Made by a program: the position numbers and the translations under genes. Positions 1 to 9,678 of a stretch of 64,000 bases of DNA are shown here, one piece after another. The stretch covers positions 804,885 through 868,884 of the forward strand of contig NZ_DF967965.1 of NCBI RefSeq assembly GCF_001050195.2. Reading direction: 5' to 3'. The notes beneath the pieces were generated by a model, which was given only the letters and a program-made list of their open reading frames with translations, did not search any database and had not been told where the DNA came from. Position 1 is the stretch's first letter. Each line of letters begins with the position of its first letter. This DNA comes from Anaerolinea thermolimosa (GTDB taxonomy: Bacteria; Chloroflexota; Anaerolineae; Anaerolineales; Anaerolineaceae).

Positions 1-1903
<1,903 letters not shown>

Positions 1904-1917
1904 CCGGGAAAGATGCG

Positions 1918-2925
1918 ATGGATTATTCGATTGTAGCCACGCTGGGTCCGGCAAGTTCTTCTGAAGAAACCTGGCTGGCCATGGCGGAAGCAGGGGCCAC
2001 GGCTTTTCGCCTGAATACTTCTCATCTTTCACTGGATGAGATTGACGCCTGGATGATAAGATTGGCTGCGTTTCGCCTGAAATTCGGGATATGGCTGCCC
2101 GTAGTCCTTGATTTGCAGGGGAGTAAATGGCGCCTGGGAGAGTTTCTGCCATTTGAGTTAAAGGAAGGAAAGCTAGTCCGAATTGTTCCTGCAACAAAGG
2201 CGCAGATCCCCGACGCCCTGCCTGTTCCTCATGCGGATTTCTTTCGCGCGGTGAGGTTTTCGGCGAAAGAAATCCTTCTTAATGATGCCCGATCCATTCT
2301 CCGAATATCCTCATGGGATGAGGACGAGGTAGTTGCCCGGGTTTTGCTGGGCGGATGGATTGAACCGCGAAAAGGAATTACCCTCTCAGGAGGAGACTTT
2401 CGCACAGAGGGATTATGTGAGAAAGACCGTGCGATTCTGCAGAGAATTCCATCGGAGGAATGGATTCACTTTGCCATCTCTTACATTAAAGATGCCATGG
2501 AGATGGAGGTTTACCGGTCTCTGATGGGAGAGGAACGTTACCTGATTGCCAAGCTGGAGCGCAAAAGCGCCGTGGAGGGGGCGAAGTCAATCTCTCAACA
2601 TGCAGATGCTCTCTGGCTTTGCCGGGGTGACCTGGGAGCCGAACAGGGATTACCCGCCATGGCCGAGCTGGCCTATGGTTTTGAGATGAACCTGGGTGAG
2701 TTTAAAAAGCCCGTGTTTGTCGCCGGTCAGGTTCTGGAGCACCTTACACACCACACAACCCCAACGCGGGCGGAAGTAGTGGCCCTGTATCAGGCGATCA
2801 AAGCAGGGTATGCAGGATTGGTACTTTCCGATGAAACAGCTATCGGGAAGAATCCGGTGGAGGCCTGTCGGGCGGCGGCAATGTTTCGATCTTTTCAGCC
2901 CGCGACAGGCTCGAGGGATGGATAA
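1918..2925 (+). CDS. Divergent, shortened pyruvate kinase family protein
   Basis: About 335 residues that follow the pyruvate kinase barrel: SIVATLGPAS at the N-terminus, RLNTSH (family RxNxSH), LDLQGSKWR in place of the usual LDTKGPEIR, the catalytic KLE (family KIE), RGDLGAE, PTRAEV and SDETAIGKNPVEA (family SGETAxGxYPxEA). The protein stops there: the ~120-residue C-terminal domain that carries effector sites in standard pyruvate kinases (about 470 residues) is absent. The TQML segment is GQVL. Start: an upstream in-frame GTG (1888) lies inside the previous gene, but family alignment and the ATG at 1918 favour the later start. It is either a minimal pyruvate kinase or a paralogue with altered chemistry; activity is uncertain. 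The ssrA terminator follows immediately. Confidence 0.8.
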   Translation: MDYSIVATLGPASSSEETWLAMAEAGATAFRLNTSHLSLDEIDAWMIRLAAFRLKFGIWLPVVLDLQGSKWRLGEFLPFELKEGKLVRIVPATKAQIPDALPVPHADFFRAVRFSAKEILLNDARSILRISSWDEDEVVARVLLGGWIEPRKGITLSGGDFRTEGLCEKDRAILQRIPSEEWIHFAISYIKDAMEMEVYRSLMGEERYLIAKLERKSAVEGAKSISQHADALWLCRGDLGAEQGLPAMAELAYGFEMNLGEFKKPVFVAGQVLEHLTHHTTPTRAEVVALYQAIKAGYAGLVLSDETAIGKNPVEACRAAAMFRSFQPATGSRDG

Positions 2926-2963
2926 AATGAAAAGCGGCGGATGATAACTCGAGTCCGCCGCTT
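2922..2963 (-). terminator. Rho-independent terminator of ssrA
   Basis: A perfect 10-bp stem (AAGCGGCGGA at 2932-2941 with TCCGCCGCTT at 2954-2963) with a 12-base loop. Read on the minus strand it is followed by TTTTCATTTTATC, so it terminates transcription of the tmRNA gene. The plus-strand side has no T run, so it does not clearly serve the pyruvate kinase homologue whose stop it abuts. Confidence 0.8.
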
Positions 2964-2969
2964 GCAGAG

Positions 2970-3358
2970 TGGAGATGGCGGGAATTGAACCCGCGTCCGA
3001 AAGATTCGATCCGCAGACATCTACGAGCGTAGCTGCTCCTGAATCTCACCGGCATTCCCAGGAACAGCAGACAGGAACACCGGCCAGTCACTCAGGCCCG
3101 AAAGCCCTCTTTTGCCCGTTACGTGACACTCACGGGCAGCACCCTGACTTTGTCACGCCTGCTCGACCTCCGGCCAGGGAGCGGGGCCGGCAGACGTCAC
3201 CCCGAGGGGTGATTTGCCACCGAAGGCTGGATTAAGCAGCCAGCGGGAGGGCGGAGTAAGTGCGGTTGGCACTTGATTTTTTGTACTGATTTTACGAGGT
3301 CGGTACCTCTCGGCTCGCAGTCTGGAATCAGCCTCTCCCGTCGAAGCCGATCATCCCC
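2970..3358 (-). ncRNA. ssrA: Transfer-messenger RNA (tmRNA)
   Basis: Read on the minus strand, the 5' end GGGGATGATCGGCTTCGACGGG is the conserved tmRNA start, and the 3' end GGACGCGGGTTCAATTCCCGCC followed by CATCTCCA gives the T arm and the acceptor strand. GGGGATG pairs with CATCTCC over 7 bp. The tag reading frame lies at 3270-3232: GCC resume codon, then AAC CGC ACT TAC TCC GCC CTC CCG CTG GCT GCT TAA, giving the peptide ANRTYSALPLAA. The C-terminal LAA is the usual proteolysis signal. Total 389 nt. The discriminator A (2970) is followed by CTC, so the 3' CCA is not encoded and must be added by CCA transferase. The RNA rescues stalled ribosomes with SmpB. Confidence 0.96.
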
Positions 3359-3368
3359 GGACACTTTG

Positions 3369-3399
3369 ATTATATCATAACTCTACTCTGTCGGATCAA
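3369..3399 (-). promoter_or_regulatory. ssrA promoter
   Basis: On the minus strand, TATAAT (3374-3369) lies 10 bases before the mature tmRNA 5' end, with TTGATC (3399-3394) upstream at a 19-bp spacing. The -10 is consensus; the -35 is weak and its spacing slightly long. Confidence 0.65.
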
Positions 3400-3545
3400 C
3401 CGCAGGGCAACAAAATACTGAAGTGACACAGGTGGACCAAAAAAGGGAAAAACCGGTGAAATGGAAACAGGGGCAAAAAGGGGGTTATCAGGTAGAATCA
3501 GAATTTGCGCCGTGAGGCGTACATTTCTCAGGTGGGAGGGCGCTC

Positions 3546-4478
3546 ATGATTACTATTTACAAAAACACTGAAACCGGCCTGGAAGTGATCCCCGAGGTGG
3601 TAACAGGTTGCTGGATCAATGTCATTGATCCAGCGTCATCCGAAATTGATGAACTGCTGGAGATGGGTATTCCGCGTGACTTTATCACCTACTCTCTCGA
3701 CCTGGATGAGCGCTCGCGTACCGAAAGAGAGGATGACGGCACGCTTCTCATTCTTCTGCGGATTCCGTATTTTCAGGGAGTGAAAACCGATATTCCCTAC
3801 ACAACCATCCCGCTCGGAGTGGTTATGAGTAATCGGTTTGTGGTGACGATTTGTCGTATGCAAAACGACGTCACGACCGAGCTGAGTTCCGGGCGGCTCA
3901 AAGGGCTATCAACTGCCAAACGCAACCGATTTGCCCTGCGGATCCTGCTGGCAACCGCCAATCGCTACCTGGCCTATCTGCGAGAAATCAATCGTATTGT
4001 AGATACTCTTGAAGATCAGATCACGATTTCTCAGCGCAATCGTGAAATTCTCGAATTGTTGAAGTACCAGAAGAGTCTGGTGTATTTCAACACGGCGATC
4101 AAGTCAAACGAGGTGATGATGGAGCGCCTTCAGCGCTGGCAGATTTTCAAGGCGTTTCCTGAAGATGAAGATTTGCTGGAGGACGTGATTACTGAAAACC
4201 AGCAGGCGATTGAAATGGTGGGGATTTCGAGCAACATTCTCAGCTCGATGATGGATGCGTTTGCTTCAATCATTTCTAACAACCTCAACGTGGTGATGAA
4301 ATTCTTAACCTCAATCACCATCGTGATGAGCATTCCGACCATTGTCACCAGCTATTTTGGCATGAATGTACACCTGCCTTTTGAGGATCATCCGCTGGCG
4401 GCGCTTTATGTAGTGTTGATCTTTCTGGCCTTTTCAGGCATTGTCATTTATCTCTTCATGAAGCGCGACTGGTTTTAG
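3546..4478 (+). CDS. corA: CorA-family divalent metal ion transporter
   Basis: A 310-residue protein with a long, mostly helical cytoplasmic N-terminal domain and two C-terminal membrane helices (around residues 250-275 and 283-303). Between them is the CorA signature YFGMNVHLPF, whose GMN forms the mouth of the Mg2+ channel, followed by the acidic loop EDHP and a basic C-terminus (MKRDWF). CorA pentamers import Mg2+ (some members carry Co2+, Ni2+ or export Zn2+), and sequence alone does not separate these. The ATG is preceded by GGGAGGG, and a TAGAAT hexamer lies at 3493-3498. It stands alone between ssrA and the ABC operon. Confidence 0.9.
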   Translation: MITIYKNTETGLEVIPEVVTGCWINVIDPASSEIDELLEMGIPRDFITYSLDLDERSRTEREDDGTLLILLRIPYFQGVKTDIPYTTIPLGVVMSNRFVVTICRMQNDVTTELSSGRLKGLSTAKRNRFALRILLATANRYLAYLREINRIVDTLEDQITISQRNREILELLKYQKSLVYFNTAIKSNEVMMERLQRWQIFKAFPEDEDLLEDVITENQQAIEMVGISSNILSSMMDAFASIISNNLNVVMKFLTSITIVMSIPTIVTSYFGMNVHLPFEDHPLAALYVVLIFLAFSGIVIYLFMKRDWF

Positions 4479-4495
4479 GTCGGATTATACAAAAC

Positions 4496-4525
4496 TTGTC
4501 TGATTTGCATTCCGGCTGGTACAAT
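4496..4525 (+). promoter_or_regulatory. Promoter of the AttE-like ABC operon, probably giving a leaderless transcript
   Basis: TTGTCT (4496-4501) and TACAAT (4520-4525) are 18 bp apart. The A of the ATG at 4532 is the seventh base after the -10 box, where transcription would start. No Shine-Dalgarno motif precedes this ATG. The arrangement points to a leaderless mRNA; start-site mapping would be needed. Confidence 0.55.
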
Positions 4526-4531
4526 GCGAGC

Positions 4532-5284
4532 ATGAGCAGGCCTGTACCGGAAAAAATCACTCTAAGGGAACAACCACCCTCCATGGAGCCGTTGGATGCT
4601 CCCTATTTGTTGATTCGAGACCTATGTAAGCATTACCCTGAAGGTGCTCAGGTCCGTACTGTTTTGCAGGGGGCGAGTTTAGCCGTATGCAAGGGGGAGA
4701 TGGTAGCTATTCTCGGGAAAAGCGGCAGCGGGAAGACCACCCTGCTGAACCTTATCAGTGGAGTTGATCGCGTAGACTGCGGGGAGATTTTCCTGGAGGG
4801 GGTTCGCCTGACCGGTATGGATGAAGCGGCGCGAACGATCTTCCGTCGACAGAGGATTGGGTTTGTCTTCCAGTTTTTTAACCTCATTCCCACTCTGACC
4901 GTTTGGGAAAATATCATCCTTCCACTGGAGTTGAACGACCTGACTTCAAATGCGGATTTCAACCGGGCGCGTGGATTGCTGGCTGAAGTTGGACTGGCAG
5001 GACGCGAGAAGGCTTTCCCGGATCGTTTATCGGGAGGGGAGCAGCAAAGGGTAGCGATTGCTCGTGCGCTGGTGCATAACCCCGCACTGGTGCTGGCGGA
5101 TGAGCCTACGGGGAATCTGGATGAAGAAACCGGCCAGCAGGTGATGGCCTTGCTCGATCGTCTGACCCGTGGGTCAGGAAAGACCATGATTCTGGTGACA
5201 CACTCGGCAGAGGCGGCTTCTTTTGCTGATCGGGTCTTTTCATTACACGAGGGCCGCCTGGTGGCGGTGAATGGACACAAATGA
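4532..5284 (+). CDS. ABC transporter ATP-binding protein (LolD/MacB type, AttE-like)
   Basis: A 250-residue ATPase with Walker A GKSGSGKTT, Q loop QFFNLIPTLTVWENI, signature LSGGEQQRVAIARAL, Walker B LVLADEPTGNLDEETG and the H loop VTHS. These features place it in the family that pairs with FtsX-type permeases (LolCDE, MacB), which act as mechanotransmitters instead of classical importers. Its stop overlaps the next start by 4 bases (ATGA). A longer frame begins at TTG 4496, but that start lies in the -35 box; ATG 4532 is preferred. The context (double FtsX permease and AttH-like lipocalin) matches AttEFGH-type systems. Confidence 0.88.
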   Translation: MSRPVPEKITLREQPPSMEPLDAPYLLIRDLCKHYPEGAQVRTVLQGASLAVCKGEMVAILGKSGSGKTTLLNLISGVDRVDCGEIFLEGVRLTGMDEAARTIFRRQRIGFVFQFFNLIPTLTVWENIILPLELNDLTSNADFNRARGLLAEVGLAGREKAFPDRLSGGEQQRVAIARALVHNPALVLADEPTGNLDEETGQQVMALLDRLTRGSGKTMILVTHSAEAASFADRVFSLHEGRLVAVNGHK

Positions 5285-7836
5285 AGCTTGCAGGGCTTTT
5301 TCCGTCCGTGTTGTGGATGGTGGGGTTACGTTATCTCCTGCGCCATGCCCGGCAGAGCGCCTTGATGATCCTTGGAGTGGCCCTGGGTGTGTCCGTGGTC
5401 ATTTCAATCGACCTGGCCAACGCCAGTGCAGCGCGGGCTTTTGAGCTCAGCACTGAAACCCTTACCGGTAAAGCCACTCACCAGATTGTCGGCGGCCCGC
5501 CGGGTGTGCCCGATGCGGTTTATACCAGGCTCAAGCTTTCGGGGTTTTCGTATCCGATAGCCCCCGTGATTACCGAGTATGTTTCTTCACCCCGGCTGGG
5601 AGGGTACCCTCTACAACTTCTGGGGATTGATCCGTTTGCGGACAGAGCTTTTCGCTCCTTTCTCGGCCAGGAAGGCAGCCTCTCACTGGATGCCCTGGCG
5701 GCTTTTCTGAGTCACCCCGGCGCAGTGATCCTTTCGCGGTCTCTGGCGGAGCGCTATGACGTGGCTATTGGACAAAAGCTCCCCCTGGCTGTGGGAGGGC
5801 AGATCCGGCAGGCGGAGGTGGTGGGCCTTCTGGACGCCGCCGATGATTTGAGCAGGCGTACCCTGGAGGGGGTCATTCTTGCTGATATTTCTACTGCTCA
5901 GGAATTAACCGGTAAAGTGGGCTTTCTATCCCGGGTAGACCTGATCCTTCCGTCGACGGAACTGCCCGAATTAAAAACACTGCCGAAGGGCCTGCTGGTT
6001 CTGCCGGCATCTTCTCGCAGTGCCACCCTGGAACAAATGACGGCGGCTTTTCGGGTCAACCTGACCGCGCTCAGTTTACTCGCGCTGGTGGTGGGGCTGT
6101 TTCTCATTTACAATACCATGACCTTTTCGGTGGTACAGCGACGGGACCTTTTTGGAACCCTGCGTTGTTTAGGAGTCAGCCGGAGAGAAATTTTCGGCAT
6201 GGTAGTGCTTGAAGCTGTTGCTGTGGGCCTTGTTGGATCTCTGGCCGGGGTTGGATTGGGCATACTCCTTGGGAAGAGCACTGTTCAGCTTGTCTCTCAA
6301 ACGATTAACGATTTGTATTTCACCACGACTGTCCGAGCGGAAGGAATAGCCGTAAGCAGCCTGGTTAAGGGAGCGCTGGCTGGTCTGCTGGCCACGGTGA
6401 TTACTGCCGCAATTCCTGCATGGGAGGCCGCCTCAGTGCCGCCGCGGGTGGCTTTGCTTCGTTCTGGTTGGGAAAGCACAACCCGTGGGAGGGTGTGGTG
6501 GTCTGCTCTGGCTGGAGGAGGGTTGATCGGGGTTTCTGTGCTGGTATTTCGGGCTCAGGGCGGCGTGCTTACCGGGTTTGCTGGAACGCTGCTTGCGGTG
6601 CTTGGAGCCGCTTTATTGACCGGACTGGCGGTCATGTTACTCGTTAAACTTGTCTCCCCATTAACAGGACGCGTTTTCGGGCTGGTGGGGCGTGTAGCAC
6701 CGCGGAGTTTACTGGCCTCGCTGAGCCGGATTTCGGTGACGGTCACGGCGCTTATGGTAGCGATTGCGGTGACCATAGGGGTTTCGATCATGATCGATAG
6801 CTTCCGCAAGACGGTGATTCTCTGGCTGGATGAGACCCTGCACAGTGATATTTATCTTTCAGGGCCTATCTACACCGCTGCCATGCCCATGTCGCCGGTT
6901 GCGCCGGAAGTCATAGACCGTTTACGCACCTGGCCAGGTGTGGAGCGTGTGGATACGTTGCGATCAACCAGTGTTCAATCGCGGGTGGGGGAAGTCAACC
7001 TGTCGGCCACGGATAATTCAACGGTAGGGTACGAACGGTTGTTTGTATTCCTGGATGGAAAGCGTGACCAGGTCTGGGAACGCCTGCTGGCGGGTGAGGT
7101 GTTGGTGTCAGAACCGCTGGCCAACCGACTGGGTATTCGAAACCCCGGTGAGGTCATTGAGGTTAACACTCCACAGGGCTGGCATTCGTTCCGGGTAATG
7201 GGGGTTTATTACGATTATGCCTCCAGCGAAGGAACCATGTTGATGGCCATGAAACCCTACCGTGAGCTCTGGCAGGATAAGGCGGTAACTTCGGTAGGAT
7301 TGCGGCTGGCAAGCGGAATCGACGCCGACCAGGTGGTGCGAGATTTACAGGATGCCCTGGCCGCTGAACAGCCGCTGGTTATTCGGGCGAATCGTACCCT
7401 GCGCCGGGATGTATTAATGGTGTTCGATCGAACCTTTACCATCACGGTTGCCCTGCGGATTCAGGCCACTGTGGTCGCTTTTATCGGAGTGTTGAGCGCA
7501 CTATTCCTGCTCCAGGTTGAAAAACAGCGCGAAACTGGTATTTACCACGCGCTGGGATTCACCCCTGCTCAGCTTCGGCGTATGGTGTTTTTAGAAACCG
7601 GACTGATGGGGTTGGCTGCTGGACTGCTGGCCATGCCGACGGGTTACGCGCTGGCGGTGATTCTCATCTATGTGATCAATAAACGTTCCTTCGGGTGGAC
7701 ACTTCAGCTCTCTGCCGAGCCAGCCGCCTTTTTACAGGGATTGCTTGTGGCACTGGTAGCGGCATTACTGGCAGGAGTCATCCCGGCGGTGCGATTCAGC
7801 CGGATGTCAGCGGCGGAGACGATCCGGTATGACTAG
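5281..7836 (+). CDS. ABC transporter permease with two FtsX domains
   Basis: An 851-residue membrane protein: one N-terminal helix (about 26-48), an extracytoplasmic domain, three helices of a first FtsX domain (roughly 265-385), two central helices (about 410-460), another helix (around 485-510), a second extracytoplasmic domain, then a C-terminal three-helix FtsX domain (about 730-845). FtsX hallmarks are visible: LRCLGVSRREIFGMVVLEA in the first domain and YHALGFTPAQLRRMVFLE in the second. It represents a permease pair fused into one chain. The start overlaps the ATPase gene and the end overlaps the AttH-like gene by 8 bases, so the three form one transcription unit. Substrate unknown; a lipid or lipoprotein is plausible from family precedent. 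Confidence 0.85.
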   Translation: MKLAGLFPSVLWMVGLRYLLRHARQSALMILGVALGVSVVISIDLANASAARAFELSTETLTGKATHQIVGGPPGVPDAVYTRLKLSGFSYPIAPVITEYVSSPRLGGYPLQLLGIDPFADRAFRSFLGQEGSLSLDALAAFLSHPGAVILSRSLAERYDVAIGQKLPLAVGGQIRQAEVVGLLDAADDLSRRTLEGVILADISTAQELTGKVGFLSRVDLILPSTELPELKTLPKGLLVLPASSRSATLEQMTAAFRVNLTALSLLALVVGLFLIYNTMTFSVVQRRDLFGTLRCLGVSRREIFGMVVLEAVAVGLVGSLAGVGLGILLGKSTVQLVSQTINDLYFTTTVRAEGIAVSSLVKGALAGLLATVITAAIPAWEAASVPPRVALLRSGWESTTRGRVWWSALAGGGLIGVSVLVFRAQGGVLTGFAGTLLAVLGAALLTGLAVMLLVKLVSPLTGRVFGLVGRVAPRSLLASLSRISVTVTALMVAIAVTIGVSIMIDSFRKTVILWLDETLHSDIYLSGPIYTAAMPMSPVAPEVIDRLRTWPGVERVDTLRSTSVQSRVGEVNLSATDNSTVGYERLFVFLDGKRDQVWERLLAGEVLVSEPLANRLGIRNPGEVIEVNTPQGWHSFRVMGVYYDYASSEGTMLMAMKPYRELWQDKAVTSVGLRLASGIDADQVVRDLQDALAAEQPLVIRANRTLRRDVLMVFDRTFTITVALRIQATVVAFIGVLSALFLLQVEKQRETGIYHALGFTPAQLRRMVFLETGLMGLAAGLLAMPTGYALAVILIYVINKRSFGWTLQLSAEPAAFLQGLLVALVAALLAGVIPAVRFSRMSAAETIRYD

Positions 7837-8998
7837 GCGATGGCTGCGCTGGTTCCTGGTGTTCTTGCTGGCAGGAGGGGTTCTGGGAATGGCCGGGCTG
7901 GCGTTTTCTCCTCGCCCTGGGACAGCCGAGGTGCGCGCGCGGCTGGAAGGGTTAAAAGCCAGCCCCGGCAATTTTATGCGTGCTGAAGGACCGCGCGCGT
8001 TTGTTTTTCCGCGCGATCATGGGGCACACGAGGCGTTCCAGACGGAATGGTGGTACTTCACTGGAAACCTGAGCACGACCGAAGGGCGCGTATTTGGTTT
8101 CCAGCTCACGTTTTTCCGGCGCGGGTTGCTTGCACCGGCTCAGCAGTTGCCGCGAGAGTCGGCATGGGCGACAGATCAGGTTTACATGGCGCACTTTGCC
8201 CTGGCAGATGAGAAAGGCCAGCGTTTTCAGTACTTTGAACGCTTTCAACGCGGGGCGGGAGGTTTGGCCGGTGCACAGGGAGAACCGGTTTTTCGGGTGT
8301 GGCTGGACGACTGGCAGGTTGAACAAACGATGGAGGGGAAATTCCACCTTGCAGCGAACGAGGGGGATCTTCGTCTTGCTCTTGAACTTGAGGATGTTAA
8401 AGGCCCCGTTTTACAGGGAGACAGAGGGTACAGCCAGAAGGGCGACGAAGCCGGAAATGCCTCCTATTACATCAGCCAGACTCGTCTGGTGAGCCGGGGT
8501 ACACTGGAGGTGGGCGGTGTTCGATATACGGTGAGCGGACTGAGCTGGATGGATCATGAATTTGGTACCAGCGCGTTGAGTCAGGGGCAGGTAGGCTGGG
8601 ACTGGTTTTCTATTCAACTACAGGACGGTTCAGAGTTAATGATGTATACGATCCGACGCCAGGATGGGGATGTTGACCCGTACTCGAGCGGCACAGTGAT
8701 CCGCCAGGACGGCAGTACACGCCGATTGGGCGTGAAGGATTTTTCAATCAGGGTGGAGGACACCTGGAAGAGCCCCCATTCGGGCGGGGTGTATCCATCT
8801 GCATGGGTGATTGAGGTGCCTTCGGAGGGTCTCGTGCTTCGGGTTCGTCCCCGGCTTGCTGACCAGGAATTAAATGTGTCTTTTGTCTACTGGGAGGGGG
8901 CAGTCCTGGTTGAGGGGGAAAGGTCAGGGGAGCGTGTTGAGGGAAGTGGTTATGTGGAGCTGACAGGGTACGCGCAAAGCCTGGAAAATACATTCTGA
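7829..8998 (+). CDS. AttH/CrtC-like lipocalin-type protein, membrane anchored or secreted
   Basis: A 389-residue protein with an N-terminal hydrophobic segment (residues 7-27, after MTRRWLR), then sequence matching the AttH/hydroxyneurosporene-synthase-like family: WWYFTGNLSTTEGRVFGFQLTFFRR in the first barrel and GLSWMDHEFGTS near the start of the second half. Family members form two lipocalin-like barrels, and their biochemical role is not established; several are encoded next to ABC transporters of the AttEFG type, as here. The start overlaps the permease end by 8 bases. The name carotenoid hydratase often given to this family should not be transferred; no carotenoid genes are visible nearby. 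Confidence 0.8.
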   Translation: MTRRWLRWFLVFLLAGGVLGMAGLAFSPRPGTAEVRARLEGLKASPGNFMRAEGPRAFVFPRDHGAHEAFQTEWWYFTGNLSTTEGRVFGFQLTFFRRGLLAPAQQLPRESAWATDQVYMAHFALADEKGQRFQYFERFQRGAGGLAGAQGEPVFRVWLDDWQVEQTMEGKFHLAANEGDLRLALELEDVKGPVLQGDRGYSQKGDEAGNASYYISQTRLVSRGTLEVGGVRYTVSGLSWMDHEFGTSALSQGQVGWDWFSIQLQDGSELMMYTIRRQDGDVDPYSSGTVIRQDGSTRRLGVKDFSIRVEDTWKSPHSGGVYPSAWVIEVPSEGLVLRVRPRLADQELNVSFVYWEGAVLVEGERSGERVEGSGYVELTGYAQSLENTF

Positions 8999-9019
8999 GA
9001 GAGGCTGTTGGGATTGGAT

Positions 9020-9057
9020 AAAAAAGGGCGGTCTGAACATACTCGTTCAGACCGCCC
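9020..9057 (-). terminator. Terminator of the AOR-aldolase operon
   Basis: A perfect 13-bp stem, GGGCGGTCTGAAC (9026-9038) with GTTCAGACCGCCC (9045-9057) and a 6-base loop. On the minus strand it is followed by TTTTTTATCC, just downstream of the aldolase stop at 9067. The AttH-like gene ends at 8998 on the other side and may use the same hairpin. Confidence 0.85.
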
Positions 9058-9066
9058 CCGGGTGAC

Positions 9067-9678
9067 TCACCACCTGGTGTATCCCTGGCTCATTCCCCGG
9101 TATTCGATAAAGGGTTCGTTGATCAGTTTTGCCCAGAGGGCGATCTGACAGGACTCTTCCAGGGTAGTTGACCAGTGGAAGGCTTCGTCAAGGGTTTGAC
9201 CAATGGCAAAACTACCATGCCCACGCAGCATGACAATTTTATAAGCGGTGAGAGCGTCGGCCAGTTTATTGGCCATCTCAGGCGTGCCTGAGGCAAACTC
9301 TTCAGTGATGACAGGGACTTTCTTCAGCAGATAGGAGGCTTCGTTATCAATGGGCACAATTTCATCGCGTGAAAGGGAAAAAGCGATGGCCGCACGGGGA
9401 TGGCAGTGGACGATGGCCAGGGCAGGGGTGCGCATGTAGATGGTGCGGTGGGCTAAAAGCTCGGTGGATGCCAGGGCAACCCCCGAATCGTTTTTGAAAA
9501 GGCCAGTTTCGATCAGGTCATGGGGCTTGAGCCGTCCAAGCTGGGCACCTCGCCGCTTGATGATCACCCGGTCACCCACGCGGATGCTGATATTCCCACC
9601 GTGTGAACTGATCATCCCGGCGGTGTAGAGATCACGGCCAATCTCGCAGAACTGTTCATAAATACGCTCGTCGATCAT
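9067..9678 (-). CDS. Class II aldolase (fuculose/rhamnulose-phosphate aldolase or 4-epimerase family)
   Basis: A 203-residue zinc-dependent aldolase family protein. Visible residues are GGNIS near the N-terminus (phosphate-binding loop), the glutamate in STE, the metal ligands in HCHP, and the third histidine in RGHGSF; these match L-fuculose-1-phosphate aldolase (E73, H92, H94, H155 in E. coli FucA). Class II aldolases cleave sugar phosphates to DHAP and an aldehyde; the true substrate is not determinable here. Start: the ATG at 9678 overlaps the AOR stop (ATGA) and has GGAGGTGG just upstream; a start 18 bases earlier lies inside AOR and is less likely. Coupling to AOR suggests that the aldehyde product is oxidised by it. 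Confidence 0.85.
   Translation of the reverse strand: MIDERIYEQFCEIGRDLYTAGMISSHGGNISIRVGDRVIIKRRGAQLGRLKPHDLIETGLFKNDSGVALASTELLAHRTIYMRTPALAIVHCHPRAAIAFSLSRDEIVPIDNEASYLLKKVPVITEEFASGTPEMANKLADALTAYKIVMLRGHGSFAIGQTLDEAFHWSTTLEESCQIALWAKLINEPFIEYRGMSQGYTRW

Noticed and set aside
2970-3000. tRNA T arm and acceptor end on the minus strand
   Set aside because: The GGTTCAATTCC arm belongs to the tRNA-like domain of tmRNA; no tRNA body with an anticodon arm is adjacent.
2969-3235. Plus-strand 88-residue open frame between the pyruvate kinase homologue and corA
   Set aside because: It lies antisense within the tmRNA gene, whose ends, tag frame, promoter and terminator are all visible.
7829-8998. 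Carotenoid 1,2-hydratase function for the AttH-like protein
   Set aside because: The similarity is to the lipocalin-like fold only, and no carotenoid genes are nearby; the ABC context supports the AttH assignment.
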